From Natrinema pallidum DSM 3751 (GTDB lineage Archaea; Halobacteriota; Halobacteria; Halobacteriales; Natrialbaceae), in the NCBI RefSeq assembly GCF_000337615.1, contig NZ_AOII01000071.1, positions 39,044-89,840 of the forward strand: 50,797 nucleotides of DNA. Direction: 5' to 3'. The position numbers and the translations under genes are program-made. This document shows positions 10,547 through 19,928 of the stretch, piece after piece. Every line of letters starts with the position of its first letter. The first letter of the stretch is position 1. The notes under the pieces are model-generated. The model ran no database searches. It saw nothing but the letters and a program-made list of their open reading frames with translations, and had not been told where the DNA came from.

Positions 10547-10855
10547 TGGATCGTTCCGGCAAAGACGCGGGTGTGGCCTTGTCAGGGAACGAGAACGCTG
10601 GTAAATGCACGGGGAAGCGGAGGAGTGAGAACAAAAAGGAGTGGTCCGCTTCTGCTGGCAACACGGAATCGCCACCCCCTCCCCAACCGATTCGCTCCCT
10701 TCTGTCAGTCGGTCGCTCATCCCTCGCACGGTATCGTCGGCCGTCCTCGCCACCACTCGGACGGCCGACAGCGTGCGCCACTGCACACTGGTTGACAAGC
10801 CGGGGCGAAAACTCGCACACCTGTACACCCGTTGAACGGTAATCCTACACAACAG
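10547..10855. other. Non-coding interval with a long perfect hairpin
   Basis: No supported gene lies in these 309 bases between the small + strand ORF and the end of the - strand transporter. The sequence includes a pyrimidine-rich tract near 10673-10690 and a perfect 11-bp inverted repeat at 10736-10769. It may terminate both convergent transcripts or encode a small RNA. Confidence 0.55.
10736..10769. terminator. Perfect 11-bp stem-loop
   Basis: GTCGGCCGTCC at 10736-10746 pairs perfectly with GGACGGCCGAC at 10759-10769 across a 12-base loop. It is one of the strongest structures in the window. It lies downstream of the transporter gene, on that gene's strand, and of the small ORF on the other strand. 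A bidirectional terminator or a structured small RNA are both possible. Confidence 0.5.
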
Positions 10856-12028
10856 TCAGTAGCCGAGCGAAAGGACGTCGTTCGTGGCGATGGTTACCAG
10901 CGAGATCGCCATGAGCGCCGAGAGCAGGCCGAACGCGACGGTCCAGCCGAAGAAGTCGGCGGCCGATCCGACGGCGACGCTGCCGGTCGCGCCGAGGGTC
11001 ATGTAGGCAGTCCGAACGAGCCCGAAGCCGAGGCCGCGCTCGGAGTCGGAAAGAACGTCCATGAACCGCGACTGCAGCGGGGCTCCCCAGGTCATCGCGA
11101 CGCCGACGCAGACGACGCCGGCGACGGCCGCCGGAAGCTCCTCACCGCTGACCAGCACCGCGTAGCCGACCACTCCCGACGACATCGTGATCGCGGCCGC
11201 GGCGTCGCGCGAGTAGCGATCGGACAGCGCGCCGATCAGCGGCTGAACGCCCCCGTTGACGAGGAAATACAGCGAGAACAGGAGCCCCGCCGTCGTTCGC
11301 GGGAGTTCGTAGCCGACCTCGAGAAAGGTCGGGAGAAACGACGCCGTGGCCTGCCAGGTGAACGCGCCCATCGCACAGAGTGCGGTCGTGTAGGCCACGC
11401 TGGGACGGGTCAGCAACTGGAAGAGGAGGGACGGATCGATCTGATCTCGCATCCGCCGGTCGGGGTAGCGGGGCTCCGTGGGTCGGGTTCGGAGGAAAAA
11501 GACGAGAACGATCGGAACGCCGACGGCCGTCCCGACGGCGATGGCGGCGCGCCAGCCGTACCGGTCGGCGGCGAGGGCTGCGAGTACCGGTGCGGCGAGG
11601 CCGGCGATCGGTGCGCCGGAGACGTGCAGCCCGATCGCACGGCCCGTTTGATCGAACAGGCGAGTGAGCAAGGTCGTCGCCACGCTGTAGTGGAGGCCGG
11701 CCGTCCCGCCGAGGACGATCGCGAAGAGCAAAAAGGCGACGTACGTCGGCGACAGCGCGAGTAGCGCGCTCGCGACCGCCGTCCCGCCGATCGCGCTCAG
11801 GATGATCCGCCGTTCGCCGAACCGGTCGCCGAGCAGCCCACTCGGAAACTGTGAGAGCGCGTAGGCGGCCCACATCCCCGATAGCGCCAGCCCGACCGCA
11901 CCGGTGCTGACCGAAAACGTCTCCACGATGTCGGGAACGACTGGGCTGATCACCAGCCGCGCGGTCACCGTCACGAAGAACGCGAACGTACAGAGAACGA
12001 GAACAGTATTCCTGTATGACCAGTTCAC
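10856..12028 (-). CDS. Major facilitator superfamily transporter
   Basis: A 390-residue integral membrane protein with twelve hydrophobic segments in two six-helix halves. The MFS motif A between helices 2 and 3 is present (GLLGDRFGERR), and a related copy lies in the second half (GALSDRYSRDAA). The central cytoplasmic loop is charged (RTRPTEPRYPDRRMRDQ). The substrate cannot be inferred; the general fold is that of small-molecule antiporters or symporters. It starts MNWSYRNTVLVLCTFAFF, with helix 1 immediately following. It stands alone, with no adjacent regulator or enzyme hinting at a substrate. Confidence 0.9.
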   Translation of the reverse strand: MNWSYRNTVLVLCTFAFFVTVTARLVISPVVPDIVETFSVSTGAVGLALSGMWAAYALSQFPSGLLGDRFGERRIILSAIGGTAVASALLALSPTYVAFLLFAIVLGGTAGLHYSVATTLLTRLFDQTGRAIGLHVSGAPIAGLAAPVLAALAADRYGWRAAIAVGTAVGVPIVLVFFLRTRPTEPRYPDRRMRDQIDPSLLFQLLTRPSVAYTTALCAMGAFTWQATASFLPTFLEVGYELPRTTAGLLFSLYFLVNGGVQPLIGALSDRYSRDAAAAITMSSGVVGYAVLVSGEELPAAVAGVVCVGVAMTWGAPLQSRFMDVLSDSERGLGFGLVRTAYMTLGATGSVAVGSAADFFGWTVAFGLLSALMAISLVTIATNDVLSLGY

Positions 12029-12184
12029 TGCGGGACCGTTCGACGACTGCGGGAAAAGCGGTTTCGATAGCGCCGTCGGCGGCGATCATGGACGCCCCGA
12101 GACGACTACGAACCGACCGCCGACCCGTCTATGGCGTGTGTACTGGGTCGATATTCCCGCCGACCCCGACGAAGAGCGGGCGCG

Positions 12185-12328
12185 ATGCAGGCCGCGGAGT
12201 ACGTGATCGGACTCCTCGAGTACTCCGAGGGGAGTGCCGACGAACTGTTCGATCCCGACGACGTGCCCGAATCGGACGCCGCCGCCCGCGATACGCGCGA
12301 GGCCGACTGTCCCGCAGCGGTCGTTTAG
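12185..12328 (+). CDS. 47-residue acidic micro-protein, tentative
   Basis: ATG 12185 opens a 47-codon frame, MQAAEYVIGLLEYSEGSADE followed by LFDPDDVPESDAAARD and a short tail. It has a short hydrophobic helix and an acidic C-terminus, as expected for a real haloarchaeal micro-protein. The frame extends upstream to 12131 through Arg-rich sequence that looks non-coding. No family is recognised. Confidence 0.4.
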   Translation: MQAAEYVIGLLEYSEGSADELFDPDDVPESDAAARDTREADCPAAVV

Positions 12329-12830
12329 CGATCGACCAGGTTCCGTCGAGCGGGAGAACCCGGCCGTCAACCGGGCCGGGCACAATTCTCAACAGGAGCC
12401 ATTGGAGAACGTGTTTGATTATCGAGAGATAGGTGAACAAGAACGAGAACAAACATATAGAACTATTCTAAGATATGTGCGTATTGCACGTTCAACCGCC
12501 TGGAATCGGGTATTAAGAGCAAATTCATAAAGTGAATCAGTCCGAAAGAGAGCCGAACACATATGTGAGGAAGACCAGTTCTCGAGCCTCGATACGGGGT
12601 AGTCGCTAAGTCCCCATCGGCACCGTTCATTTCACAGCCATATAGTACCATATCAGTACACTAATACAGTATTTTGACACCATCTGCCGGTAGAACGTGG
12701 ACGAACTCACGCTCGTCTCCCGTCGGGAGTCCTCGAGTCCGCTCGGTCGGGTTCGAGGCACGCCTCGATCGGGATCGAATCGTGCCCACATTTAAGTACG
12801 AATTCCGCCATACTCGGTGACGTACGACCG
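12329..12830. other. 502-base non-coding interval with an AT-rich patch
   Basis: No convincing gene. From about 12411 to 12560 the sequence becomes much richer in A and T than anything nearby, with short frames on both strands that are not haloarchaeal in composition. This may be a decayed mobile-element remnant. A TATA-like element (TTTAAGTA at 12791-12798) near the right end fits a promoter for the helicase-nuclease operon starting at 12831. Confidence 0.55.
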
Positions 12831-15074
12831 ATGGCCACGCCGCCCATACTCGACGGAACCTGTAAGCTCCTCCCCGCACCCGCGCCGGGCAGCGACGTGT
12901 TCGCGACGGTTGCCGCGGAGTACGCGGCCCTCGCCGCGGAGCACGGACCGCGGAACGTTCTGGTCCTGAAACGACAGCCGGCTGGTCTCGAGTCGGTGGC
13001 CGAGGCGCTGGCCGACGCCGGTCGCGGGCGGAACGACGGGTGGCCCCGCTCACCGCGGCTCGAGTCGCTGCCGGAACACGCCTCGAAAACGATCGAGGAG
13101 TACGATCCGACGCTGGACCGCCTCGAGTACGAAGAGCGTATCGAACTCATTTCGCTCGTCATCGACGGTGCGAGCCGATCGGTCCCCGACTACCTCGAGC
13201 GTGCCGCCGACCACGAGAGTTTCGCGCGCGACGTGGGACAACTGCTGCTCGCGGCGACCCGTCAGCGGCTCGATCTCGACGACTTCGAGTCACCCCACGA
13301 CTGTCTGGCCTTCCTCTACGCGATGAACGATCGCTTTCACGCGGAACTCGATGACCGAGGGTACGTCGAGCGGGCGGACGTGATCCCGCGGGCGGTCGAC
13401 CTGCTCGAGGCGGACGCGGACGGCGTTCGGTCACGGGTGACCGCCTCCTTCGACGCCGTCCTCGCCGTCGAGTTCGAGGAGTACCGCCGCCTCGATCGCC
13501 GGTACCTCGCGGCGCTGTCCGACGACGCCGACCTCGTCTGCATCGGCGAGCGCCACGCCAGCGTCGAGCGAACCCGGGTCGAACCGGGCTGTATCGAGGA
13601 CGTGGCGAGGGACGCGGGTCTCGATATCGAGCCGCTCGAGCCCGTTTCCGCCGGCGAAACTGCCGATGGACCGCCACATCACCCCGTCACGCGGTTCCTC
13701 GCGACGGGTGACCGACCGGAGGGAGGCAACGATACCGATGCCGGACCCGCTGCGGGGCGACCGGTCGGTCGGGCTCGACGCATCCGCACCGAGACCGCCC
13801 GCGAACAGGTTCGGGCGGTCGCCACCGAAATCCAGTCGTTGTCGGACCGCCACGGCTGGTCCTACGACGAGTTCGCCGTCGCCGTGCCGCGGATCGAACG
13901 CGTTCCGGAGACCAGACGCCGCCTCCGGGACGCCGGCGTCCCGACGGCGACGATCGGTACCCCCTCGCTGGCCGAGGACCCCGCGGTCAACGAACTCTAC
14001 GCGGTCGTCACGTGCCAGTGCGAGCGCGACGGCGACAGCGACGCGCTCGAACGACTCGATGGCGGTCCGTCCCCGGCGTCGAGCGAGCCCCGGGAGGTCT
14101 CGCTGAATCGCCTCCGGGCTCGCGTCCCCGAGTTCTCGACCGGCCTGCTCGCCGAAACCGATGGAGCGAGCGTTCGCCGCTCGCTCGAGCGCTGGATCAG
14201 TCGAACGGACCTGAAAGGGCGAATCGCCCGTGAGGAAGCGTGGATCGACGCCCGCGAACAGTACGAGGGTATCAGACGCGTCCTCGAGATCGCCCGGTTC
14301 GTCGAGGAGACGGATCTCGTGGGACCCGACTGGCAGGGCCTGCGCCGAATGCTCCGGCGAACGATCCGGTACGACGCGCCCTACGTCCACGCGGTCGAGA
14401 CGCGGCCGCCGGTCGGCGGCGTCACCGTCTGTGCCGTCGACGACCTGAAGTACGATTCACGGCAGGCGGTTTTCCTGCTCGATCTGATCGACGAGACCTA
14501 TCCGGGCGAGCAGTTCCTCACCCAACTGTTCCCGTCGGCGTGGCTTCGAACCATGCCGGCCTATCCCGCAGTCACCGACCCGTCGCTCGCGGAGACCGCG
14601 GCGACGTTCGAGCCGGTCGACGCGACCGCGGTCGGCGACCCATTCGAGACCTACCACGCCCAGCGGTCCCGCAGGCGACTCGCGCTCGGTGCGCGCGCGG
14701 CCGAGCGTGCCCTCTATCTGTGCTCTTACGAGCGCGGTGCCGGCGGCCTCCAGCGGACCCACGACGAGTCGCGCTACCTGAAACTGCTCGAGTCGACGCC
14801 CGGGCTCGCGCTCGCGAATATCGATGCCGCGGCCGGTGCGGCGATTCACGGCGAAACGAACGCCGTCGAGGCGTTGCTCGACCAGCCCCGCGGCGAGCTC
14901 GAGCGGGTGCTCCGGGAAGCCAGCACCGGCGGCGAGGCCGATCTCGGCGCGACCGAGTCGCTGTTCGAGGAGATCGCGGTCGTGCTCGAGGAGGGCGATA
15001 TCGACGACGAACTCGCCGAGGCGGTCCGTTCGCAGTTCGAGTTCGCCGCGGGCGAGGTGGTCCGCGATGACTGA
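12831..15074 (+). CDS. AddB/RecC-like helicase-fold subunit, ATP site apparently lost
   Basis: A 747-residue protein, first gene of a three-gene overlapping operon. The N-terminus resembles the opening of superfamily-1 helicases and AddB-type subunits, but where a P-loop is expected the sequence reads APAPGSDVFATV, with no GKT or GKS. Towards the C-terminus, GVTVCAVDDLKYDSRQAVFLL, followed by LIDETYPGE, resembles a worn helicase motif V region. SRRRLALGARAAERALYLCS resembles motif VI. The pattern fits a catalytically silent helicase-fold partner like RecC or AddB. The two downstream genes, encoding nuclease and helicase, support a complex. The family assignment is inference from motif layout and context. 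Confidence 0.6.
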   Translation: MATPPILDGTCKLLPAPAPGSDVFATVAAEYAALAAEHGPRNVLVLKRQPAGLESVAEALADAGRGRNDGWPRSPRLESLPEHASKTIEEYDPTLDRLEYEERIELISLVIDGASRSVPDYLERAADHESFARDVGQLLLAATRQRLDLDDFESPHDCLAFLYAMNDRFHAELDDRGYVERADVIPRAVDLLEADADGVRSRVTASFDAVLAVEFEEYRRLDRRYLAALSDDADLVCIGERHASVERTRVEPGCIEDVARDAGLDIEPLEPVSAGETADGPPHHPVTRFLATGDRPEGGNDTDAGPAAGRPVGRARRIRTETAREQVRAVATEIQSLSDRHGWSYDEFAVAVPRIERVPETRRRLRDAGVPTATIGTPSLAEDPAVNELYAVVTCQCERDGDSDALERLDGGPSPASSEPREVSLNRLRARVPEFSTGLLAETDGASVRRSLERWISRTDLKGRIAREEAWIDAREQYEGIRRVLEIARFVEETDLVGPDWQGLRRMLRRTIRYDAPYVHAVETRPPVGGVTVCAVDDLKYDSRQAVFLLDLIDETYPGEQFLTQLFPSAWLRTMPAYPAVTDPSLAETAATFEPVDATAVGDPFETYHAQRSRRRLALGARAAERALYLCSYERGAGGLQRTHDESRYLKLLESTPGLALANIDAAAGAAIHGETNAVEALLDQPRGELERVLREASTGGEADLGATESLFEEIAVVLEEGDIDDELAEAVRSQFEFAAGEVVRDD

Positions 15075-16098
15075 CGACGCGGCGACCGCCACGCTCGACG
15101 TCGACGGTCTCCGCACCGCGCTTCACTGTCCGCGGCGATACGAGTTCGCCCACGTCCACGGGCTCGAGGGGAGCGACGACGACGCGGTCGCCGACCGCGT
15201 GGACGTGCTGCGGACCGCCATCTGTGACGCACTCCGGAGCGGCGAAACCGATCGGGGGGCGCTCGAAGCCGTCGCCAGCGATCGGCTCTCGACGCTGTGG
15301 ACCGACCACGACGAACCGTTTCACTCCAGTACCCAACGCCGCCACGAGCGACGGGTGCTCGAGGCGACGCTGTCGGCGTACCTCGATCGCGTCGGGACGG
15401 ACCACGCCGCCGGGATCGAGCGACTGGACGACGACGCGGCCCGCGGCGAACTGATCGGGCCGGCGCTGCCGCTCTCGAGCGCGGTCGACATCGCCGACGG
15501 GGCGCACGCGGCCGAACGAGTGCGGATCGACGCGACGGTGGACTACGTCTACGGCGACGGCTCGTCGATCGTCGGCGTCCGGTTCGTCCCGACGCTCGCG
15601 CCGCTCGGCCGGCTTCGCTACCGGTCCGACTGGGAGAGCGATGTCGCCGATCTCTTCACCGATCACTTCGACGACGAGTCGTCCACGTTCGAACCGGACC
15701 CCGTCGGCTCGCTCCTCGAAACCGCCGTGGTCATCGACGGGCTCCGCGAACTCCGTGACCGCCTCGAACTCGGCGACCGAACCTGTCGGTACGTCCAGAT
15801 ACCCCTCGCCGACCGCTCGGCAGCGACGGTAAACTGGGTTCAGGACACCGTCGAGACAAGCCTCGAAGTAGCCGATCTCACCGACGTATACGTCGACCAC
15901 CACACCTACGGCATGACACACGATCACCGAAACGAGACCGTCGACGACCGCCTCGAGACAGTGGCCGCGAGCCTGCTCGCGGGTCCCTTCGATCCGTCCG
16001 ACCGCTGGGAACGGATCGAGGAACACGCCTGTCCGGACTGTGAGTACACCGTCTGCTGTCAGGAGTACATCGCAGGGGAGGTGCGGTTCGATGGCTGA
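15067..16098 (+). CDS. Cas4/RecB-like Fe-S nuclease-fold subunit
   Basis: A 343-residue protein whose ATG (15067) overlaps the end of the upstream gene by 8 nt. Four or five cysteines are placed as in Fe-S PD-(D/E)XK nucleases of the Cas4/AddB type: C21 in HCPRRYEF near the N-terminus and CPDCEYTVCC at residues 321-330. The region where the catalytic D...(D/E)xK should lie reads RIDATVDYVYGDGSSIVGVR. It keeps an Asp but has no clear DYK or ExK, so nuclease activity may be lost. It is probably a structural or DNA-binding subunit of the helicase-nuclease complex; weak nuclease activity cannot be excluded. Confidence 0.65.
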   Translation: MTDDAATATLDVDGLRTALHCPRRYEFAHVHGLEGSDDDAVADRVDVLRTAICDALRSGETDRGALEAVASDRLSTLWTDHDEPFHSSTQRRHERRVLEATLSAYLDRVGTDHAAGIERLDDDAARGELIGPALPLSSAVDIADGAHAAERVRIDATVDYVYGDGSSIVGVRFVPTLAPLGRLRYRSDWESDVADLFTDHFDDESSTFEPDPVGSLLETAVVIDGLRELRDRLELGDRTCRYVQIPLADRSAATVNWVQDTVETSLEVADLTDVYVDHHTYGMTHDHRNETVDDRLETVAASLLAGPFDPSDRWERIEEHACPDCEYTVCCQEYIAGEVRFDG

Positions 16099-19000
16099 CG
16101 AATCGGGGCCGGCGGATATCGACCCCAAAGGAAACCAGCAGGCGGTCATCGACAGCCGGGCGGCGTGTACCTCGGTCGACGCGGGTGCCGGCACCGGGAA
16201 GACGACGACGATGCTGCTCCGGATCGAGCGTGCTATCGCGCGGGGCGACGTCGATCCCGACGACGTACTCGTACTGACGTTCGCGAACGAGGCGGCCGCG
16301 AGCATTCGGGCGGCGGTCAGCGACCGCCTCGAGCCCGACGCCGCCGCGGCGATCGACGTCTACACCTACCACTCCTTCTGTTATCGGCTGGTCCGCGAGT
16401 ACGCCTACTATGTGGGCTACTCGCCGGAGTTCGATGTCGTCACCGAACGGACCCGCCGCCGGCTCATCGGCCGCCTGCTCGCGGACAACGACTACGATTT
16501 CGCGGCCGCGGCCCGCAACGACGGCTCGCCGGCCGATCTCGTCGATGCTATCGACCGGTTCATTCGGACGATGAGCCAGGAAGATATCACGCCCGACGAC
16601 CTGCAGTCCGGACTGCCGCCGGTGCGGACCCTCGAACTGTGTAACGAGTTCGTCCTCTGGCTCGAGCGGACCGCCGGCGAGGACCTCTCGTTCGAGTCCG
16701 AGGCGCTGCGCTACTTCAATCGGGACACGCACCTCGAGACGGCCCGGGAGTCGCTGATCGACTACGGCAAACTCGTCTCCTACTGCCGGGAGAAGATCGC
16801 GGAGGCACCGGACGAGTTCCGCGAGGACGATCTGGTACGGGACATCGACCGCTATCTCCGGGTGCTCCAGCAGTGCGTAACCAACACGATCGACACGCTC
16901 TCGCTCGACGACCGGACGACGAAGCACCTGCCGCGGGCGTTGTTCGGCAACCGAATTTGGGGGCAAGCGACGAGCCGGATCGAACAGACGCCCTTCGGCC
17001 GGTTGAAACACTACGTCGAGTTCCTCCGACTGGCCCGCCACTACGCCGACGTCTACGCGGACTACCACGACGCGCTCGAGGCCGAGCGGGCGATGGACTT
17101 CGACGAACTGGTGCGGACGGCGACCGGGTTGCTCGACGATGCTGCCATTGCCAGCGAGATCACGGGGCAGTGGTCCCAGGTCTACTGCGACGAGTTCCAG
17201 GACACCGACGCGACCCAGTTTGCCCTGCTGACCGAGCTCACGGACGGCCCCGACCGGCCGGACCTGCTCGCGATCGGGGACAAGGACCAGGCGATCTACG
17301 GCTGGCGCGGGACCGACCGCGAGGGACTCGATCGACTGGCCGCCGCCTACGACGACCACGAGGCGATCGAACTCGAACTCAACTTCCGCTCACGACAGGA
17401 GATCCTGGCCCTGACCAACGCCTGCGATTACGGCCCGCAGTCCTCGAAGACGCTGCGGGAAAACGGCCGAACGGCCGGCAGCTACGACGAGGACGAGCCG
17501 CCGGACCGCGTCGTCAAAGTCGAGAGCGACGACGTGTCCCAGTCGACGCCCGAGCAGGTCGCGACGACGGTCTCACGGCTGCTCAACGGCGAGGCGGCGA
17601 CCGTCCCACGACGGTCGCTCGGCGATATCGCGGTCATCGTCCGAACCAACCGCCACGCGCAGGCGGTCGCCGACGAGCTACAGGAGTTGCAGATCCCCTA
17701 CGAGATTTCCGGCTCGCCGCGCGGCGACATCTCGCCCGGGATGCGGACCGTTCTGTCGTATCTCAGAGTGCTCGTCGAGCCGGACGCGGACGCCCACCTC
17801 CGTCGTGTGCTGCTCTATCGCTACCGCGTCACTGCCGACGACCTCGCGACGCTGCAGCGATGGGACGGGTCGCTGTACGACGCCGTGATGGACGCCGACC
17901 CGTCGGCGCTCGCGCTCGAACAGCCCGACCGCCTCGAGACGGTCCGGGCCCACCTCGAGCGACTCGAGCGGTTCCGGGACGTCTATCCGCTGTCGGGGTT
18001 CGTTCGACGGTTCCGGGAACTAACCCGAATCGAGTGGTTCTGTGCGAGCGAGGAGCGAGCCGGGCTCGATCGCCTCGAGCGGTTCGTCGAGGCCTACGAG
18101 TCCGATGGCGTCGTCCAGTCGCTGTCGGTCTCGTTCGTGGACGCGCTGACACGGACCCTCCAAAGCGGCGGGAGCGACCGAACGCGGGGCACTCACTCCG
18201 AGGACTGCGTCGACGTGATGACGGTCCACCAGGCCAAGGGCCTCGAGTTCGATACCGTCCTCGTCCCCTACCTCTCGGACGAGGAATGGTGTGTCGACGG
18301 CGACTACGTCGAGCGGGCCCGCTACCGGCTGCTGGCCGCAACCCTCGACGACGCGGTCGACTCGCCCCTGCTCGCCGATCTCGCAACCGAGCGGGTCGCC
18401 GAGGAGTGGCGCGTGCTCCACGTCGCGCTCACTCGCGCCGCGGAACACCTGTTCGTGTTCGGCTCCGACTACGAGTACGACGGCGACGACGACGAACTGG
18501 CGGCATCGACGGCCGAAGCCTGCCTGGCGAGCGACATCGAGTGGTCCGTGACCGGCCAGCGGATGGACCTCTGGGCGTCGCTGACCGAGAGCTTCGAGCG
18601 GGTACAGGAGATCTATCCCGAGACCGTGGTCGATCGCACCGACGAGATCGCCGCCTCGGCCGGCGAGAGTCCGGGCACGATCACCTACGACGCCGACTCC
18701 GGTGAGCGCCCCGTCGAACCCCTCGAGACCCGCGCGGCGATCGAGACCGTCCACCGGCTGGGTCGACTGCTTCGCGACGGGACGCTGTTGTCGGCGGCCG
18801 ACGCAGCGAGCCACGGCTCGATCGGGACGGACAGCGGTGACCGAGCGGCGACGGATGCATCGCCGCGAGTCCCGAGCGGTCGGCGGCTCTCGGCGCTGAC
18901 GACCGAGACGGTCCGGTTCCCGGTCGAAACGCTCGCGACAGCGACGGCGCTTCCGGTCGCGATGCGACACAGCTACTCGGCGATGGATACCCACGAGACC

Positions 19001-19774
19001 TGCGCCCGGAAACATTACCTCGATCACGTCGTCCGGGCGATCGACGACCCGCACGCGGCGGCCACGGTGGACGAGCAGGCGGCCGCGGCGAACGGCGGGT
19101 CGCCCGCAGTGACCGACGAGCCCGCATCGCGACTCGTCGGCACCGTTTTCCACGACGTCGCCGAGGAGGCGTTCCATCGCGAGTACCGCACCCGCGAGGC
19201 GTGGCGCGAGGCCGCCGTTCGACACCTCACCGCCCGCGGTCTGCTCGCACACCGCGAGGCGGTCCTCGCCTGCATCGACCGCTACTTCGACGCGACCGCG
19301 CCGGCCTTCGACCGGCCGATCGCCGACTGGGAGCCCCTGGCCGCGGAACTCCCCTTTTCGCTCGAGGACGTGGCCGGCGTGACGGGGGACGTCGTCGGCT
19401 ACGTGGACTCGGTCCGGCGACATCCCGACGGCGGGCTCGCGGTGCTGGACTACAAGGCCACCGCGGAGCGGATCGCGCCCGAGAAAGCCGTCCAGTTAGC
19501 GCTGTATCTGCGGGCCTGCGAGGACCGGTTCGACGAACCGATCTCGGCCGTCGGCTACGTCTACGTCGGCGATATCGACGGCCATCGCGTCGCCCTCATG
19601 GAACGCGACGACCTCCCGGCGTGGGAGTCGGTCCTCGAGACGCTCGCGGCAGTCGACGACCCGTCGTTCGCGGAGACGACGCCGGGCGACCACTGCCGAC
19701 ACTGTCCACATCGGTCGTTAGGCTGTGGGCCAGCGGCATACACGCCCGACAACGACGGCGTGGGCGGCGACTGA
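16091..19774 (+). CDS. UvrD-type helicase with C-terminal Fe-S RecB nuclease (AddA-like)
   Basis: A 1227-residue motor-nuclease. Superfamily-1A helicase motifs are complete: Walker A DAGAGTGKTT (K37), motif Ia VLTFANEAA, motif II YCDEFQDTD (about 366-374), motif III GDKDQAIYGWRG, motif IV LNFRSRQE, motif V VMTVHQAKGLEFD (about 710) and motif VI WRVLHVALTRA. The C-terminus has RecB nuclease motifs GTVFHDVAEEA, GYVDSV, VLDYKAT (about 1120) and VQLALYLRA. Cysteines at ETCARKHYLD and CRHCPHRSLGC fit a 4Fe-4S staple as in AddB and Cas4. It should unwind and degrade DNA ends. The start ATG 16091 overlaps the previous gene by 8 nt, implying translational coupling. Confidence 0.9.
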   Translation: MADESGPADIDPKGNQQAVIDSRAACTSVDAGAGTGKTTTMLLRIERAIARGDVDPDDVLVLTFANEAAASIRAAVSDRLEPDAAAAIDVYTYHSFCYRLVREYAYYVGYSPEFDVVTERTRRRLIGRLLADNDYDFAAAARNDGSPADLVDAIDRFIRTMSQEDITPDDLQSGLPPVRTLELCNEFVLWLERTAGEDLSFESEALRYFNRDTHLETARESLIDYGKLVSYCREKIAEAPDEFREDDLVRDIDRYLRVLQQCVTNTIDTLSLDDRTTKHLPRALFGNRIWGQATSRIEQTPFGRLKHYVEFLRLARHYADVYADYHDALEAERAMDFDELVRTATGLLDDAAIASEITGQWSQVYCDEFQDTDATQFALLTELTDGPDRPDLLAIGDKDQAIYGWRGTDREGLDRLAAAYDDHEAIELELNFRSRQEILALTNACDYGPQSSKTLRENGRTAGSYDEDEPPDRVVKVESDDVSQSTPEQVATTVSRLLNGEAATVPRRSLGDIAVIVRTNRHAQAVADELQELQIPYEISGSPRGDISPGMRTVLSYLRVLVEPDADAHLRRVLLYRYRVTADDLATLQRWDGSLYDAVMDADPSALALEQPDRLETVRAHLERLERFRDVYPLSGFVRRFRELTRIEWFCASEERAGLDRLERFVEAYESDGVVQSLSVSFVDALTRTLQSGGSDRTRGTHSEDCVDVMTVHQAKGLEFDTVLVPYLSDEEWCVDGDYVERARYRLLAATLDDAVDSPLLADLATERVAEEWRVLHVALTRAAEHLFVFGSDYEYDGDDDELAASTAEACLASDIEWSVTGQRMDLWASLTESFERVQEIYPETVVDRTDEIAASAGESPGTITYDADSGERPVEPLETRAAIETVHRLGRLLRDGTLLSAADAASHGSIGTDSGDRAATDASPRVPSGRRLSALTTETVRFPVETLATATALPVAMRHSYSAMDTHETCARKHYLDHVVRAIDDPHAAATVDEQAAAANGGSPAVTDEPASRLVGTVFHDVAEEAFHREYRTREAWREAAVRHLTARGLLAHREAVLACIDRYFDATAPAFDRPIADWEPLAAELPFSLEDVAGVTGDVVGYVDSVRRHPDGGLAVLDYKATAERIAPEKAVQLALYLRACEDRFDEPISAVGYVYVGDIDGHRVALMERDDLPAWESVLETLAAVDDPSFAETTPGDHCRHCPHRSLGCGPAAYTPDNDGVGGD

Positions 19775-19928
19775 GCAGCGTCGGAACGTCACGGAATCGC
19801 CGGCGTTTTCGAGGCTGCCGCTCGGTCGCTCATGTGAACAGACGTGGCTGTCGAGCGGTATGAGTCCTCGCCCGGGAGTGCCGTCCTCTTGACCGGTGTC
19901 TTCGAAACGCGCCCCGATCAGAGGGAGG

